64,000 bases of DNA from NCBI RefSeq assembly GCF_014287955.1, contig NZ_JACOPD010000002.1:310001-374000 (forward strand). Reading direction: 5' to 3'. Made by a program: the position numbers and the translations under genes. The notes beneath the pieces are model-generated. The model searched no databases, was not told where the DNA came from, and saw only the letters and a program-made list of their open reading frames with translations. Source of the stretch: Lachnospira hominis (ex Liu et al. 2021) (GTDB lineage: Bacteria > Bacillota > Clostridia > Lachnospirales > Lachnospiraceae). Shown piece after piece: positions 17,353-26,903 of the stretch. Position 1 is the stretch's first letter, and each line of letters begins with the position of its first letter.

Positions 17353-18603
17353 CTTCTCAAACATGCTCACTTCTTCGCTCACGCCGACATTAAGAAATCC
17401 GTCGTAACCGCGTTCTTCAAGTTTGTTAAGGAACTTGCCAAGCTTTTTAGGCTTGATGTATAATGACGCGATTTTCCCCTGTGCTCTTAAAGCATCAGCC
17501 GCCTTGACAGCATCTTTTAACTGTCCGTCCTCATATACAACCGCAATCTTGTCGGCTCTCTGTTCAATACTGATTCCGTTATTCATAAGAATTCCGAATA
17601 TTCTCTCAAAACCGATTGAGAAACCTACAGCAGGAATATCTTCATTGAGGAATTTGCCGATAAGGTGGTCGTATCTTCCGCCGCCTGCAACAGCTCCCTT
17701 GAAATCAATACTTTCAACTTCAAATACAGTTCCTGTATAATATCCCTGTCCTCTTACAAGTGACAAATCAAATACAAGTTCAAACGCATTGACTGTAAGT
17801 TCATTTACAGTGTCAATGATATGTTCAAGGCTTTCTGCCGGAGTTTTGTCCTCAAGACGTGACTTTAAGCTTTCAAGAGTAAAATCGCCCTCTGATAAGA
17901 ACTTTTCAAAGTTATCGACAGCATCCTTTTCAAAACCCTTTTCTGTAAGTTCTTCAACAACTCCCATAAGACCGATTTTGTCCATTTTATCAAATGTGAT
18001 ACATACACTGTCCAAATCATTTTCCGCAAATCCAAATGACTGAAGAACAGCACGTAAAAGTCTTCTGTCATTTAACTTAACCTTATAATTTTTAAGACCG
18101 ATTGCATCAAGAGCCTTTGTTGTTGTAAGAATAAGTTCAATCTCCGAATCCGTAGACTCTGAACCGATAATATCAATATCGCACTGAATAAACTCACGAA
18201 GTCTTCCCTTCTGAGGTCTCTCGGCTCTGTATACACGGTCAATCTGTATACACTTCATTGGAAGTGTAAGCTTATCTTTGTTGTTGGCATAATAACGGCT
18301 CAACGGAAGTGTAAGGTCATACCTTAAGCCCATATCCGCAAGTTCATTTTCATTTGCAGCAGTAACTCCTGAAGCAAGTGCTTTGTCAAGCTTATCTCCT
18401 CGCTTCATAATCTTAAATATAAGATTAAGATTCTCACCGCCGTCACTCTTATCAAGATTTTCAATATCTTCTATTGCAGGTGTAATGATATGTTCAAAAC
18501 CATTTTCCTTATATACACTGAGAATTCTTTCCTGAAGATAATCACGAATCTCCACTTCGTTAGGAAGATAATCGTTAGTTCCCTTTACTGATGTTATTTT
18601 CAT
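17350..18603 (-). CDS. hisS: Histidine--tRNA ligase
   Basis: 417 aa class II aminoacyl-tRNA synthetase. Motif 1 region is GTNDYLPNEVEIRDYLQ, motif 2 is YRAERPQKGRLREF, the HisRS signatures LVRGQGYYTGTVFE and AGGGRYDHLI are present, motif 3 is AVGFSIGFERI, and the C-terminus is an anticodon-binding domain (KIAVVYEDG...). ATG 18603 is used, with AAAGGAAA upstream; the TTG two codons earlier is not needed. No aspS follows, unlike many Firmicutes. Its stop codon is exactly at the edge of repeat copy B, so its 3' flank was replaced during formation of the island. Confidence 0.97.
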   Translation of the reverse strand: MKITSVKGTNDYLPNEVEIRDYLQERILSVYKENGFEHIITPAIEDIENLDKSDGGENLNLIFKIMKRGDKLDKALASGVTAANENELADMGLRYDLTLPLSRYYANNKDKLTLPMKCIQIDRVYRAERPQKGRLREFIQCDIDIIGSESTDSEIELILTTTKALDAIGLKNYKVKLNDRRLLRAVLQSFGFAENDLDSVCITFDKMDKIGLMGVVEELTEKGFEKDAVDNFEKFLSEGDFTLESLKSRLEDKTPAESLEHIIDTVNELTVNAFELVFDLSLVRGQGYYTGTVFEVESIDFKGAVAGGGRYDHLIGKFLNEDIPAVGFSIGFERIFGILMNNGISIEQRADKIAVVYEDGQLKDAVKAADALRAQGKIASLYIKPKKLGKFLNKLEERGYDGFLNVGVSEEVSMFEK

Positions 18604-18698
18604 TTTCAAACTTTCCTTTTACTTAATAATAATTTAAAAATTGCAGCACTTACTGCCAAAAAACGGTGTTACGATAACGCAGCCTCTTATTTATACAA

Positions 18699-18734
18699 TA
18701 TGAGAAGCACACACATATGGGCATGCTTCTCATA
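18699..18734 (-). terminator. Terminator of the purine operon
   Basis: Perfect 11-bp stem (TATGAGAAGCA with TGCTTCTCATA) around a 14-nt loop, 6 nt after the purD stop. The T tract is weak (ATTGTATAAA). Confidence 0.65.
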
Positions 18735-18739
18735 ATATC

Positions 18740-20020
18740 TTAAACGTCTGCTTCGTCTATAGCTTTTCCTATATCGTGACGCATATATTTGTTTGCAAAA
18801 TCAACCCATTCCGTAGCACGGTACGCATTTGCACGGGCTTCTTTTAAATCCTTGCCCAATGCGGTAACACCGAGTACACGTCCGCCATTAGTTACAACTT
18901 TGCCCTCTTCATTAAACTTTGTTCCTGCATGGAAAAGGAAATATCCTTCATCATCATGGAATTTATCCATACCTGTAATCTCAAATCCTTTTTCATAAGA
19001 AAGAGGGTATCCGTCAGAAGCAAGAACAACACATACGCATGCATTGTCTTCAAACTGAAGGTCAATCTTATCAAGTGTTCCGTCAATGCAGGCCTCAAAT
19101 ACATCAATTATATCATTCTTCATTCTCGGAAGAACAACCTGTGCTTCAGGGTCACCGAAACGTGCATTGTACTCAAGGACTCTTGGTCCCTTAGGTGTGA
19201 GCATAAGTCCGAAGAAAATAACACCCTTGAATGGTCTTCCTTCTGCTTTCATGGCATCAACCGTAGGCTGGTATACATATTTCTGACAGAAATCATCAAC
19301 TTCCTTTGTATAGAAAGGACTCGGTGAAAAGTTACCCATACCGCCTGTGTTAAGCCCCTGATCACCATCTTTTGCTCTCTTGTGATCCTGTGCAGATGAC
19401 ATAATCTTGATTGTGTTACCGTCAACAAATGATAATACAGATACCTCACGTCCTGTCATAAACTCTTCTATAACAATTGTATTTCCGGCAGATCCGAATT
19501 TCTTATCAAGCATAAGCTCATCAACTCCAGCAAGTGCTTCTTCCTTTGTAGGGCAGATAAGAACACCCTTACCAAGTGCAAGTCCGTCTGCTTTTAATAC
19601 GATAGGATACTCTGCATTTTCAAGATATGCTTTTGCATCATCGGCAGATGTGAATGTCTCATATGCTGCGGTAGGAATGTTATATTTTTTCATCAAATCT
19701 TTTGAAAATGCTTTTGAGCCTTCAAGGATAGCCGCATTCTTTCTCGGTCCGAATACTCTTAATCCTTCTGCCTCAAATACATCGACAATACCGCCGACAA
19801 GTGGGTCATCCATACCAATTACTGTTAAATCAATATTTTTTTCTTTAGCAAATGCAACAAGCTTATCGAATTCCATCGCCTTGATGTCAACACATTCAGC
19901 GATCTGTGAAATTCCTGCATTACCCGGAGCACAATATATCTTATCAACCTTAGGACTCTGTGAAATCTTCCAGCAGATAGCATGTTCACGTCCGCCGCTT
20001 CCAACTACAAGTACTTTCAT
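18740..20020 (-). CDS. purD: Phosphoribosylamine--glycine ligase
   Basis: 426 aa GARS; joins glycine to phosphoribosylamine in purine synthesis. ATP-grasp fold with N-terminal VLVVGSGGREHAICWKI, ADGLALGKGVLI, the family signature FNARFGDPEAQ-type segment (EYNARFGDPEAQVVLPRM) and QDHKRAKDGDQGLNTGGMG. AAAGGAATTAGAT stands before ATG 20020. It is the last gene of purE-purM-purN-purD, 2 nt after the purN stop. Confidence 0.97.
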   Translation of the reverse strand: MKVLVVGSGGREHAICWKISQSPKVDKIYCAPGNAGISQIAECVDIKAMEFDKLVAFAKEKNIDLTVIGMDDPLVGGIVDVFEAEGLRVFGPRKNAAILEGSKAFSKDLMKKYNIPTAAYETFTSADDAKAYLENAEYPIVLKADGLALGKGVLICPTKEEALAGVDELMLDKKFGSAGNTIVIEEFMTGREVSVLSFVDGNTIKIMSSAQDHKRAKDGDQGLNTGGMGNFSPSPFYTKEVDDFCQKYVYQPTVDAMKAEGRPFKGVIFFGLMLTPKGPRVLEYNARFGDPEAQVVLPRMKNDIIDVFEACIDGTLDKIDLQFEDNACVCVVLASDGYPLSYEKGFEITGMDKFHDDEGYFLFHAGTKFNEEGKVVTNGGRVLGVTALGKDLKEARANAYRATEWVDFANKYMRHDIGKAIDEADV

Positions 20021-20022
20021 AT

Positions 20023-20619
20023 CTAATTCCTTTCTTTATTGGCAATCATATTAATGGCAGCCGGAAGAAGCTTCCACTCAGCTTCTTCCATAACTCTTTT
20101 CTGAAGAATCTCAGGCGTATCGCCCTCTTTAACTTCAACTGCTTTCTGGAATATAATCTCGCCCGTATCCATTCCCTCATCAACATAGTGAACAGTAGCA
20201 CCTGTCACCTTTACGCCTTTTGCAAGTGCAGCCTCATGAACATGAAGTCCATAAAAACCAACTCCGCAAAATGATGGTATGAGTGATGGATGTATATTAA
20301 TAATTCTGTGTGAATACTGATGTACCATTTCTTCAGGAATCTTAACAAGAAATCCTGCAAGAACAACAAGGTCAACATTAAGTGAATTAACCTTCTCAAG
20401 AAGAGCCTTGTTAAACTCGTCTCTTGTCTCGTATGACTTAGGAGAAACGCATATTGCTTCTATTCCATTATCTTTTGCTCTTGTAAGTGCGTAAGCATCT
20501 GCATTATTGCTTATTACAGCAGCAATCTCCGTATTGGTAATTGTCTTATCCTTAATACCATCAATAATTGCCTGGAGATTAGTTCCGCCTCCGGATACCA
20601 TCACCGCAATTCTTAGCAT
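20023..20619 (-). CDS. purN: Phosphoribosylglycinamide formyltransferase
   Basis: 198 aa, folate-dependent GAR transformylase. N-terminal [17 protein letters not shown], then [11 protein letters not shown], the catalytic region [13 protein letters not shown] (Asn/His) and [17 protein letters not shown]. It starts inside the end of purM (7-nt overlap), with the ribosome binding site AAGGGAG within purM. Confidence 0.97.
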   Translation of the reverse strand: MLRIAVMVSGGGTNLQAIIDGIKDKTITNTEIAAVISNNADAYALTRAKDNGIEAICVSPKSYETRDEFNKALLEKVNSLNVDLVVLAGFLVKIPEEMVHQYSHRIINIHPSLIPSFCGVGFYGLHVHEAALAKGVKVTGATVHYVDEGMDTGEIIFQKAVEVKEGDTPEILQKRVMEEAEWKLLPAAINMIANKERN

Positions 20620-21638
20620 ACTGTAACTCCCTTCTCGCCAGCCTTTACTTCACCGATTACATAACCTGTCTCACCGGCTGCTTTTACTGCTGCAAGAACC
20701 TTATCAACATCTGCACTGTCAACTGCAAGTACCATACCGATACCCATGTTGAATGTGTTATACATCATCTTTTCTTCAATCTCACCGTCATTCTGAAGCA
20801 TCTTGAAGATTGGTGGTACTTCATAGCTGTCTTTCTTAATTACAGCATGTGCACCTTCTGGTAACATTCTAGGAACATTTTCATAGAAACCGCCGCCTGT
20901 GATATGGCTGCATCCCTTGATACGAACACCTGCATTCTTGATTTCCTTTAATGTCTTAACATAAATCTTTGTCGGAGCAAGTAATGCTTCACCGAGAGTC
21001 TTTCCAAGTGAATCATAATATGTATTAAGTGATTCTTCTGTTATAGTAAATACACTTCTTACAAGTGAAAATCCATTACTGTGGACACCGCTTGACGCAA
21101 TACCGATAAGAGTGTCTCCTGCTTTGATATCTTTGCCTGTTATAAGATCTTTCTCATCAACAACGCCTACTGCAAAACCGGCAAGGTCATATTCCTCAAC
21201 AGGATAAAAACCAGGCATCTCTGCTGTCTCGCCACCTATTAACGCACACTCTGACTGAATACATCCGTCAGCAACACCCTTAACAATCTGAGCAATTTTC
21301 TCAGGCTCATTCTTGCCACAGGCAATATAATCAAGGAAGAATAAAGGTTCGCCACCGGCACATGCAATATCATTTACACACATGGCAACACAGTCTATAC
21401 CTACTGTATCATGCTTGTCCATTGTAAATGCAATCTTTAACTTTGTACCAACACCATCAGTACCTGAAACAAGTGTAGGCTTTTCCATGCCTTTGAACTT
21501 TTCCATAGAAAACGCACCTGAAAATCCACCAAGATTTGTAAGTACCTCAGGTCTCATTGTCTTTGCAACATGTTCCTTCATTAACTCTACCGATTTGTAA
21601 CCTGCCTCAATATCTACACCAGCTTTTTTGTAATCCAT
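20613..21638 (-). CDS. purM: Phosphoribosylformylglycinamidine cyclo-ligase
   Basis: 341 aa AIR synthetase. ATG 21638 ([18 protein letters not shown]) has GGAGGAAAAA directly upstream; the in-frame ATGs before it lie in or above this site. Signatures visible are [43 protein letters not shown] and [15 protein letters not shown]. Sits 75 nt after purE and overlaps purN. Confidence 0.97.
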   Translation of the reverse strand: MDYKKAGVDIEAGYKSVELMKEHVAKTMRPEVLTNLGGFSGAFSMEKFKGMEKPTLVSGTDGVGTKLKIAFTMDKHDTVGIDCVAMCVNDIACAGGEPLFFLDYIACGKNEPEKIAQIVKGVADGCIQSECALIGGETAEMPGFYPVEEYDLAGFAVGVVDEKDLITGKDIKAGDTLIGIASSGVHSNGFSLVRSVFTITEESLNTYYDSLGKTLGEALLAPTKIYVKTLKEIKNAGVRIKGCSHITGGGFYENVPRMLPEGAHAVIKKDSYEVPPIFKMLQNDGEIEEKMMYNTFNMGIGMVLAVDSADVDKVLAAVKAAGETGYVIGEVKAGEKGVTVC

Positions 21639-21713
21639 TTTTTCCTCCATATTATGCATTTCATGCAAAAATTTATTTTATTTTTAATTAAAATTAATTA
21701 ACACATAAAGAAA

Positions 21714-22214
21714 TTAATAATTCTTATATCCTACTTCCTGAAGACGGGCGTCCTTCTTCTGTACGCTCTCTTTTAAGCCCTTGCTGTAATCCTTTAACTT
21801 AACAAGGAGTTCCGGGTCTGATGTTGCAAGAATCTTTGCTGCTAAAAGTCCTGCATTGGCACCACCGTTAATTGCAACTGTTGCAACAGGAATACCTGAT
21901 GGCATCTGTACTATTGAATAAAGTGAATCCCTGCCTCCGAGAGATGTTGTATGCATCGGAATACCGATAACCGGCATAGGGAATATTGCTGCACACATAC
22001 CCGGAAGATGTGCTGCCATACCTGCACCTGCAATAATAACCTTAAATCCCTTTTCCTCTGCTGTCTTTGCATACTCAAAGAACACATCCGGTTCTCTGTG
22101 TGCAGAGATAATAGTCATCTCATAAGAAATACCCAACTGTTCAAGGATGTCTGCTGCTTTTGCCATAACAGGCATATCAGAGTCACTTCCCATAACAATA
22201 CCAACTTTAGCCAT
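21714..22214 (-). CDS. purE: N5-carboxyaminoimidazole ribonucleotide mutase
   Basis: 166 aa, class I PurE. N-terminal VGIVMGSDSDMPVM, ISAHREPDVFFEYAK with the catalytic His, IIAGAGMAAHLPGM and GIPMHTTSLGGRDSLYSIVQ are all present. ATG 22214 follows GGAGGAAATT. First pur gene in this cluster; purK, purC, purF, purL and purH are not in the window. The 78 nt before it contain no clear promoter, so read-through from the exporter operon is possible. Confidence 0.96.
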   Translation of the reverse strand: MAKVGIVMGSDSDMPVMAKAADILEQLGISYEMTIISAHREPDVFFEYAKTAEEKGFKVIIAGAGMAAHLPGMCAAIFPMPVIGIPMHTTSLGGRDSLYSIVQMPSGIPVATVAINGGANAGLLAAKILATSDPELLVKLKDYSKGLKESVQKKDARLQEVGYKNY

Positions 22215-22292
22215 AATTTCCTCCATTCCTGTTTTGATTCAATGCCGCCTTAATGGTGCAAAGAAAAAAAGCTAAAAATTCTTCTTTCTATT

Positions 22293-22676
22293 TTACTTTA
22301 TCTTGTTAAACTCGTCAACCTCAAGCCGCTTTTTTTCTTTTTTGCTTTCTATTACATGTTTTATTGCAAGATATGGATGGTAAAAAATCATTCTCGGACC
22401 GGAAAAACGCATAACTTCACGTATTTTTTCTCTCATTTCCGGCTTGTAACAATGAACTTTACAGTTAGAACAAAATGTCTTTGTCTCCATAAACGGGCAT
22501 TTGTCACTTCTTAACTTTGCATAATCGTCAAGCTTTTTACACTCATCACAAAGCACGCCTTTTGTTTTATGTTTCTTTTTACAGTACAAACCAATCATAA
22601 GGGAGACAACCTCTTTTTCCTGCTCCCTTTTTGACTGTATTTTTTCTGCTGACATTTTACTTTCTTTATCTTTCAT
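22293..22676 (-). CDS. YgbA-like (nitrous oxide-stimulated promoter family) Cys-rich protein
   Basis: 127 aa, cytosolic. The Cys pattern LCDECKKL, DKCPFMETKTFCSNCKVHC, and YKPEMREKIREVMRFSGPRM match the YgbA_NO family (PF11756), named from E. coli ygbA, which is induced by nitric oxide stress. The many cysteines suggest metal or cluster binding. Its ATG overlaps the stop of the upstream CydC-like gene (TGATG), so it is translationally coupled to the exporter. That link to a CydDC-type exporter, a system implicated in thiol export and NO tolerance, supports a nitrosative or redox stress role by inference. Confidence 0.75.
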   Translation of the reverse strand: MKDKESKMSAEKIQSKREQEKEVVSLMIGLYCKKKHKTKGVLCDECKKLDDYAKLRSDKCPFMETKTFCSNCKVHCYKPEMREKIREVMRFSGPRMIFYHPYLAIKHVIESKKEKKRLEVDEFNKIK

Positions 22677-24340
22677 CAGCTCATCCTTCCGTTTTCCACG
22701 CTGTATACACGGTCAACCATACGCATGCTTGATTTTCTGTGCGATACAAGCACAATTGTCTTTCCATTTCTCTCTTCATGAAGAGATTTAAGAATTACAG
22801 CTTCATTAAGGCTGTCAAGATTACTTGTCGGTTCATCAAGAAGCATCATATCCGCATTATGTAAAAATGCTCTTGCAAGCCCGATTCGCTGTTTTTCGCC
22901 ACCTGAAAGCGTTCCGCCAAGTTCTCCTACAGGTGTGTCATATCCTTTTGGAAGTCCCATTATAAAATCATGCACAGACGCTTTTTTACATGCCTCATAA
23001 ACTTCCACATCTGTTGCATCAAGTTTTGCTATTTTAATATTATTTTTAATGCTGTCCGCAAAAAGATGTGTCTCCTGTGTAACAAAGCTCTCCATATCTC
23101 GAAGATTTGAAGTATTTACATCATTAATATTTTTCCCGGAAATATTGATGCTTCCGTTATCCACATTCCAGAAACGCATAAAAAGCTTCAAAAATGTCGA
23201 TTTTCCGCTTCCGCTTCGTCCTGCAATTCCTATAACAGAATTTTTCGGTATATCAACTGACACATTATCAAGAATTGTCTCATCTCCATATGCAAATGTA
23301 ACATTTTCTGATGATGCCCCATTGAATTCTATATTCTGCTTTCCGCTGACCTCTTCTACAACCGGCTTTTCCTCAAGAATATCAAGGACTCTGTTTCCTG
23401 CTGCAAATGTGTTCTGTAATGTGCTTCCAAGTGCTGCAAGTGCAACAACAGGCCCAAAAGAACTCATAAGTGCAATAACAGGAATCAGCACACCATCAAA
23501 TTCAACCGCTCCGTTTACAAATAACATTCCGCTTGCAAAAAGTATTAATACGTCAAAAAACAAAATCACTGTATTAGTAATTGCTGTATTCCTTCCCGAA
23601 AAGCACTTCATCTTTGCTTCATTTTCGCTGAGTTCTTCCATTTTTTCATTCATCTGTGCAAGACGTTTTCTGCCTGTTCCAAACTGCTGTATCTGCGGCA
23701 GTCCTCTGAGACTGTCAAGCACAAATGCTGATAATTCACCTGATTTTGTACGAAAAACCAGTCCCATGTCACCGCTTAACTTTGAAACTGCAAGTGGAAT
23801 TATAACACCTACTGTAATATAAGCTGCAAGTGCAATAACACCGAGCAGAGGATTATAGCTTCCGATAAAAATACACATTATCACCGTAAAAAGTGCTGCT
23901 ATCGCAACAGGTGAAATCGTATGTGCATAGAATACTTCAAGAAGTTCTATATCAGATGTAATTACAGAAATCAAATCACCTTTGTCTCGTCCTTCAAGCT
24001 TCGCCGGACAGAGCTTTCTCAATGCTCCAAATACCTTATCTCTTATTAATGCAAGAAGCTTAAATGCAATAAAATGATTGCATGACTGTTCCGCATATCT
24101 TAACACAGCTCTGAGTACCGCCATTCCTGCCATTGCTGCAAATATAACAGCCAGATGCAGACTATTTTTTCCTAAGACACTTAATATTGCAAATCCGCCC
24201 GAAATCGTTATAAATGATGCACAAAGATGTCCCATAAGTCCCATCAGAATTGCAAGAATCATATATCCTGTCATCGGTTTAACAAGTCCGATAAGATTTG
24301 TCATGACTTTAAATCCGCTTCTTTTTTTATGTGTATTCAT
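22676..24340 (-). CDS. CydC-like ABC transporter permease/ATPase
   Basis: 554 aa half-transporter with N-terminal six-helix domain and C-terminal ATPase. Walker A is GIAGRSGSGKSTFL, the signature is LSGGEKQRIGLARAF and Walker B is MMLLDEPTSNLDS. The membrane part carries the CydC-like stretch VLRYAEQSCNHFIAFKLLALI and LEGRDKGDLISVITSDIELL. CydDC heterodimers export cysteine/glutathione and support bd-oxidase assembly. No cydAB genes are in the window, so the substrate is uncertain. The gene overlaps its CydD-like partner by 4 nt (ATGA). Confidence 0.85.
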   Translation of the reverse strand: MNTHKKRSGFKVMTNLIGLVKPMTGYMILAILMGLMGHLCASFITISGGFAILSVLGKNSLHLAVIFAAMAGMAVLRAVLRYAEQSCNHFIAFKLLALIRDKVFGALRKLCPAKLEGRDKGDLISVITSDIELLEVFYAHTISPVAIAALFTVIMCIFIGSYNPLLGVIALAAYITVGVIIPLAVSKLSGDMGLVFRTKSGELSAFVLDSLRGLPQIQQFGTGRKRLAQMNEKMEELSENEAKMKCFSGRNTAITNTVILFFDVLILFASGMLFVNGAVEFDGVLIPVIALMSSFGPVVALAALGSTLQNTFAAGNRVLDILEEKPVVEEVSGKQNIEFNGASSENVTFAYGDETILDNVSVDIPKNSVIGIAGRSGSGKSTFLKLFMRFWNVDNGSINISGKNINDVNTSNLRDMESFVTQETHLFADSIKNNIKIAKLDATDVEVYEACKKASVHDFIMGLPKGYDTPVGELGGTLSGGEKQRIGLARAFLHNADMMLLDEPTSNLDSLNEAVILKSLHEERNGKTIVLVSHRKSSMRMVDRVYSVENGRMS

Positions 24341-26073
24341 GCTGTCTCCTTTCCAAAACTTTCAAGTTCCTGCTGTGCATTCCAGAGTTTCTCATAAACT
24401 CCGTGTCTGTCAAGGAGTTCTTCATGTGTTCCGCACTCTGCCACATTGCCGCTTTCAAGAACATAAATATTATCTGCTCCTGTTACGTTTGCAAGTCTGT
24501 GTGAAATAAGAATTACTGTCTTTGTCTTTGCAAGTTCGTATATTCTTTCCATTATTTCATTTTCACTTTCAACATCAATATTAGACGTTGCCTCATCAAA
24601 AATGTATACAGGACTGTCATGCAGCAATGCTCTTGCAAGTGCAAGTCTCTGACACTGCCCGCCGGAAAAATTAGATGCTTTTTCAAGAAGCTTAGTATCA
24701 AGTCCATCCTCGCCTTTAAGGAAATCTGCAAGATTAACTTCTTTAAGCATTTCCCATAGTTTGTCATCTTTGGCATCCGGACTTCCCATAAGAAGATTCT
24801 GCCTTACTGTTCCTTTGAAAAGATAGCTGTTATGCCCTACATATGTAATATGCTTCATAAGGCTTGCTTCGCTTATCTGCGAGAGTGAATTGCCGTCTAT
24901 TGTCACATTTCCCGTATAATTTTTCATATGTCCCATAATAATTCCCGCAGTTGTTGACTTTCCGCAGCCGCTCTCACCGACAACAGCTGTAAAGCTGCCA
25001 CTTTTAAATACCATGTCAATTCCATGCAATATTTCCCTGTCATCATCATATGAAAATGCGAGATTTTTGCACACTATATCTCCATCCTGCGGACACTCTT
25101 TTCCGTTTTCATTATTATCTTCCGGCAAATCAAGAAGTTTAAATATCTTATCGCTTGATGCCATACCATTCATTGCAATATGAAAGAAGCTTCCGAGCTG
25201 TCTCATCGGTATGAAAAAGTCAGCCGAAAGAAGTATTATAAAAATCGCCCCGGCAAGACCGATATGCCCTGCCTTAAACTGAGTAACAGACATTACAATT
25301 CCAAGTGCCGCACCGCCATATGCGATTAAATCCATTATCGTAATCGAATTAAGCTGCATTGTGAGCACTTTCATAGTAATTTTACGGAATTCTTCAGATG
25401 CCTCATTCATCTGTTTGTGTTTGAATTCATCTGCCTGATAGATTTTTAATGTTGTAAGTCCCTGAAGATTTTCAAGGAAAGTATCGCCTAGTGCCGTATA
25501 TCTGCCCCAGTATTTACTGAGAAGTTTTTTTGCCCATGTCTGCACAGCCGCTATCGCAACAGGTATAAGCGGAACGCATATAAGAAGTACAACCGCAGAC
25601 GGAACATTTATAAAACATAAAATCACAAATAAAGTAAGCGGTGCAATCATTGCATAGAAAAACTGCGGCAGATACGCACCAAAATATGTCTCAAGCTGGT
25701 CAACACCCTCTACCGCAACCTGTACAACTTCTGATGTCTGAACCTTTTCCTGATAAGAAGTTCCAAGCTTTAATAACTTTTCATATATCTTTTCACGCAG
25801 TGTTTTCTTTACTGCCTTTGATGAAAGATAACTCATCTTGGACATCCCGACCGCACACAGAAATCTTATGACAACCGCTGCTGCCGCTATTATTATAGTT
25901 GTATAGATTCTTGTCCTTGTGACATTTTTTTCTGCCATAGATGCAAGAAGCACGGATATTGCCGCCATCATGACAACATTGGCAGCAAGCGAGCACCACT
26001 GTATCGCAACATTGAGTGCTATATACTTTTTACTTTCTTTGACTGTACCAATCAGCCTTTTATTAATCATCAT
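24337..26073 (-). CDS. CydD-like ABC transporter permease/ATPase
   Basis: 578 aa partner of the CydC-like protein. The membrane half has the CydD-like stretch ETYFGAYLPQFFYAMIAPLT and LENLQGLTTLKIYQADEF. The ATPase has Walker A VVGESGCGKSTTAG, signature FSGGQCQRLALARALL and Walker B VYIFDEATSNIDVES. ATG 26073 follows AAAGGAAAC. First gene of a three-gene operon with cydC-like and ygbA-like genes, behind a promoter with a palindromic site over the expected transcription start. Confidence 0.85.
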   Translation of the reverse strand: MMINKRLIGTVKESKKYIALNVAIQWCSLAANVVMMAAISVLLASMAEKNVTRTRIYTTIIIAAAAVVIRFLCAVGMSKMSYLSSKAVKKTLREKIYEKLLKLGTSYQEKVQTSEVVQVAVEGVDQLETYFGAYLPQFFYAMIAPLTLFVILCFINVPSAVVLLICVPLIPVAIAAVQTWAKKLLSKYWGRYTALGDTFLENLQGLTTLKIYQADEFKHKQMNEASEEFRKITMKVLTMQLNSITIMDLIAYGGAALGIVMSVTQFKAGHIGLAGAIFIILLSADFFIPMRQLGSFFHIAMNGMASSDKIFKLLDLPEDNNENGKECPQDGDIVCKNLAFSYDDDREILHGIDMVFKSGSFTAVVGESGCGKSTTAGIIMGHMKNYTGNVTIDGNSLSQISEASLMKHITYVGHNSYLFKGTVRQNLLMGSPDAKDDKLWEMLKEVNLADFLKGEDGLDTKLLEKASNFSGGQCQRLALARALLHDSPVYIFDEATSNIDVESENEIMERIYELAKTKTVILISHRLANVTGADNIYVLESGNVAECGTHEELLDRHGVYEKLWNAQQELESFGKETA

Positions 26074-26112
26074 AAATGTAAGTTTCCTTTCTTCTTTTGC
26101 AGCGAACTTTTG

Positions 26113-26157
26113 TTAGTTTACACTAATAAATATATCATATAACTTACATCTGTTCAA
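26113..26157 (-). promoter_or_regulatory. Promoter and palindromic operator of the CydDC-like operon
   Basis: On the minus strand: TTGAAC (26152-26157), 17-nt spacer, TATATT (26129-26134), then the palindrome TTAGTGTAAACTAA (26113-26126) over the expected start of transcription. The position fits a repressor site. No regulator gene adjoins it. Confidence 0.6.
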
Positions 26158-26198
26158 ATTAATATTTTATAAAAATGGGTGGGAATTTTAGGGAAAAA

Positions 26199-26903
26199 CT
26201 AATAAAAATATTTTTGTATTTCTTCCGGCAAGTACTTTGCTAATTCTTCTGCCAGTTCATACACCTTTGTTCCCGGTGCAATCTGTGCAGGTGTTTTTCC
26301 CACTCCATTCTCAATAATTCTTTTAGCATATCGAATTGCCAATTTCGGATTTCCTGACTTCATCAATATTTCAAATATATTATTCATATTTTTCTCATAC
26401 TTACCGATCCCAAGTTCCTGAAATTTTTCATTTAAAAATTTCACATACTCTGATCTGTGATTATTTGATGTATAATATGCAAAATGCAACATAAACCAAA
26501 ACTCAATACACTCATTGCTCCATGCTGCATGATACTGAATATTGGGATTTTTCTGATTTAATGCTTTTGTTCTCTGAACGACTCCATTAACATCACTTGA
26601 AGGAAAGCTATCTTTATCATAAACACACCATATCTCCCCTTTGGCAATTTTATTATCACTTACATACTCTTCGGCTCTTCCAATTACCCGCATTGTCTCA
26701 GCCTGACATCCTTCAATTTCAATCAAAACCATATCCCGATAAATTGGATTATCTTCAATATACCTTTTAAACCCCTGAAAATACTTAGGTTCTGTTGCTT
26801 GACCTTCACAGAAGATATAATATCTAAACTCCTTCTTTTCCAAATATTCCTGTTTTCGCTTTTTCTTCCAATTTTCTTTTTTCTGTCCACCTCTCTTAGC
26901 CAT
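26199..26903 (-). CDS. RloB-like TOPRIM protein, defence pair partner
   Basis: 234 aa. A very basic start (MAKRGGQKKENWKKKRKQEY) leads into a TOPRIM-like fold: glutamate motif YYIFCEGQATEPKYF near residue 30 and acidic pair WCVYDKDSF near residue 95, matching the RloB family (PF13707) that accompanies RloA/AbiLi ATPases in abortive infection systems. It overlaps the upstream ATPase gene by 8 nt, so the pair is coupled. By family knowledge it is probably the nuclease effector; no experiment supports that here. Confidence 0.82.
   Translation of the reverse strand: MAKRGGQKKENWKKKRKQEYLEKKEFRYYIFCEGQATEPKYFQGFKRYIEDNPIYRDMVLIEIEGCQAETMRVIGRAEEYVSDNKIAKGEIWCVYDKDSFPSSDVNGVVQRTKALNQKNPNIQYHAAWSNECIEFWFMLHFAYYTSNNHRSEYVKFLNEKFQELGIGKYEKNMNNIFEILMKSGNPKLAIRYAKRIIENGVGKTPAQIAPGTKVYELAEELAKYLPEEIQKYFY

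Noticed and set aside
22227..22292. Own promoter or PurR box before purE
   Set aside because: No convincing -35/-10 pair or PurR-type palindrome is visible in the 78-nt gap; read-through from the upstream operon remains possible.
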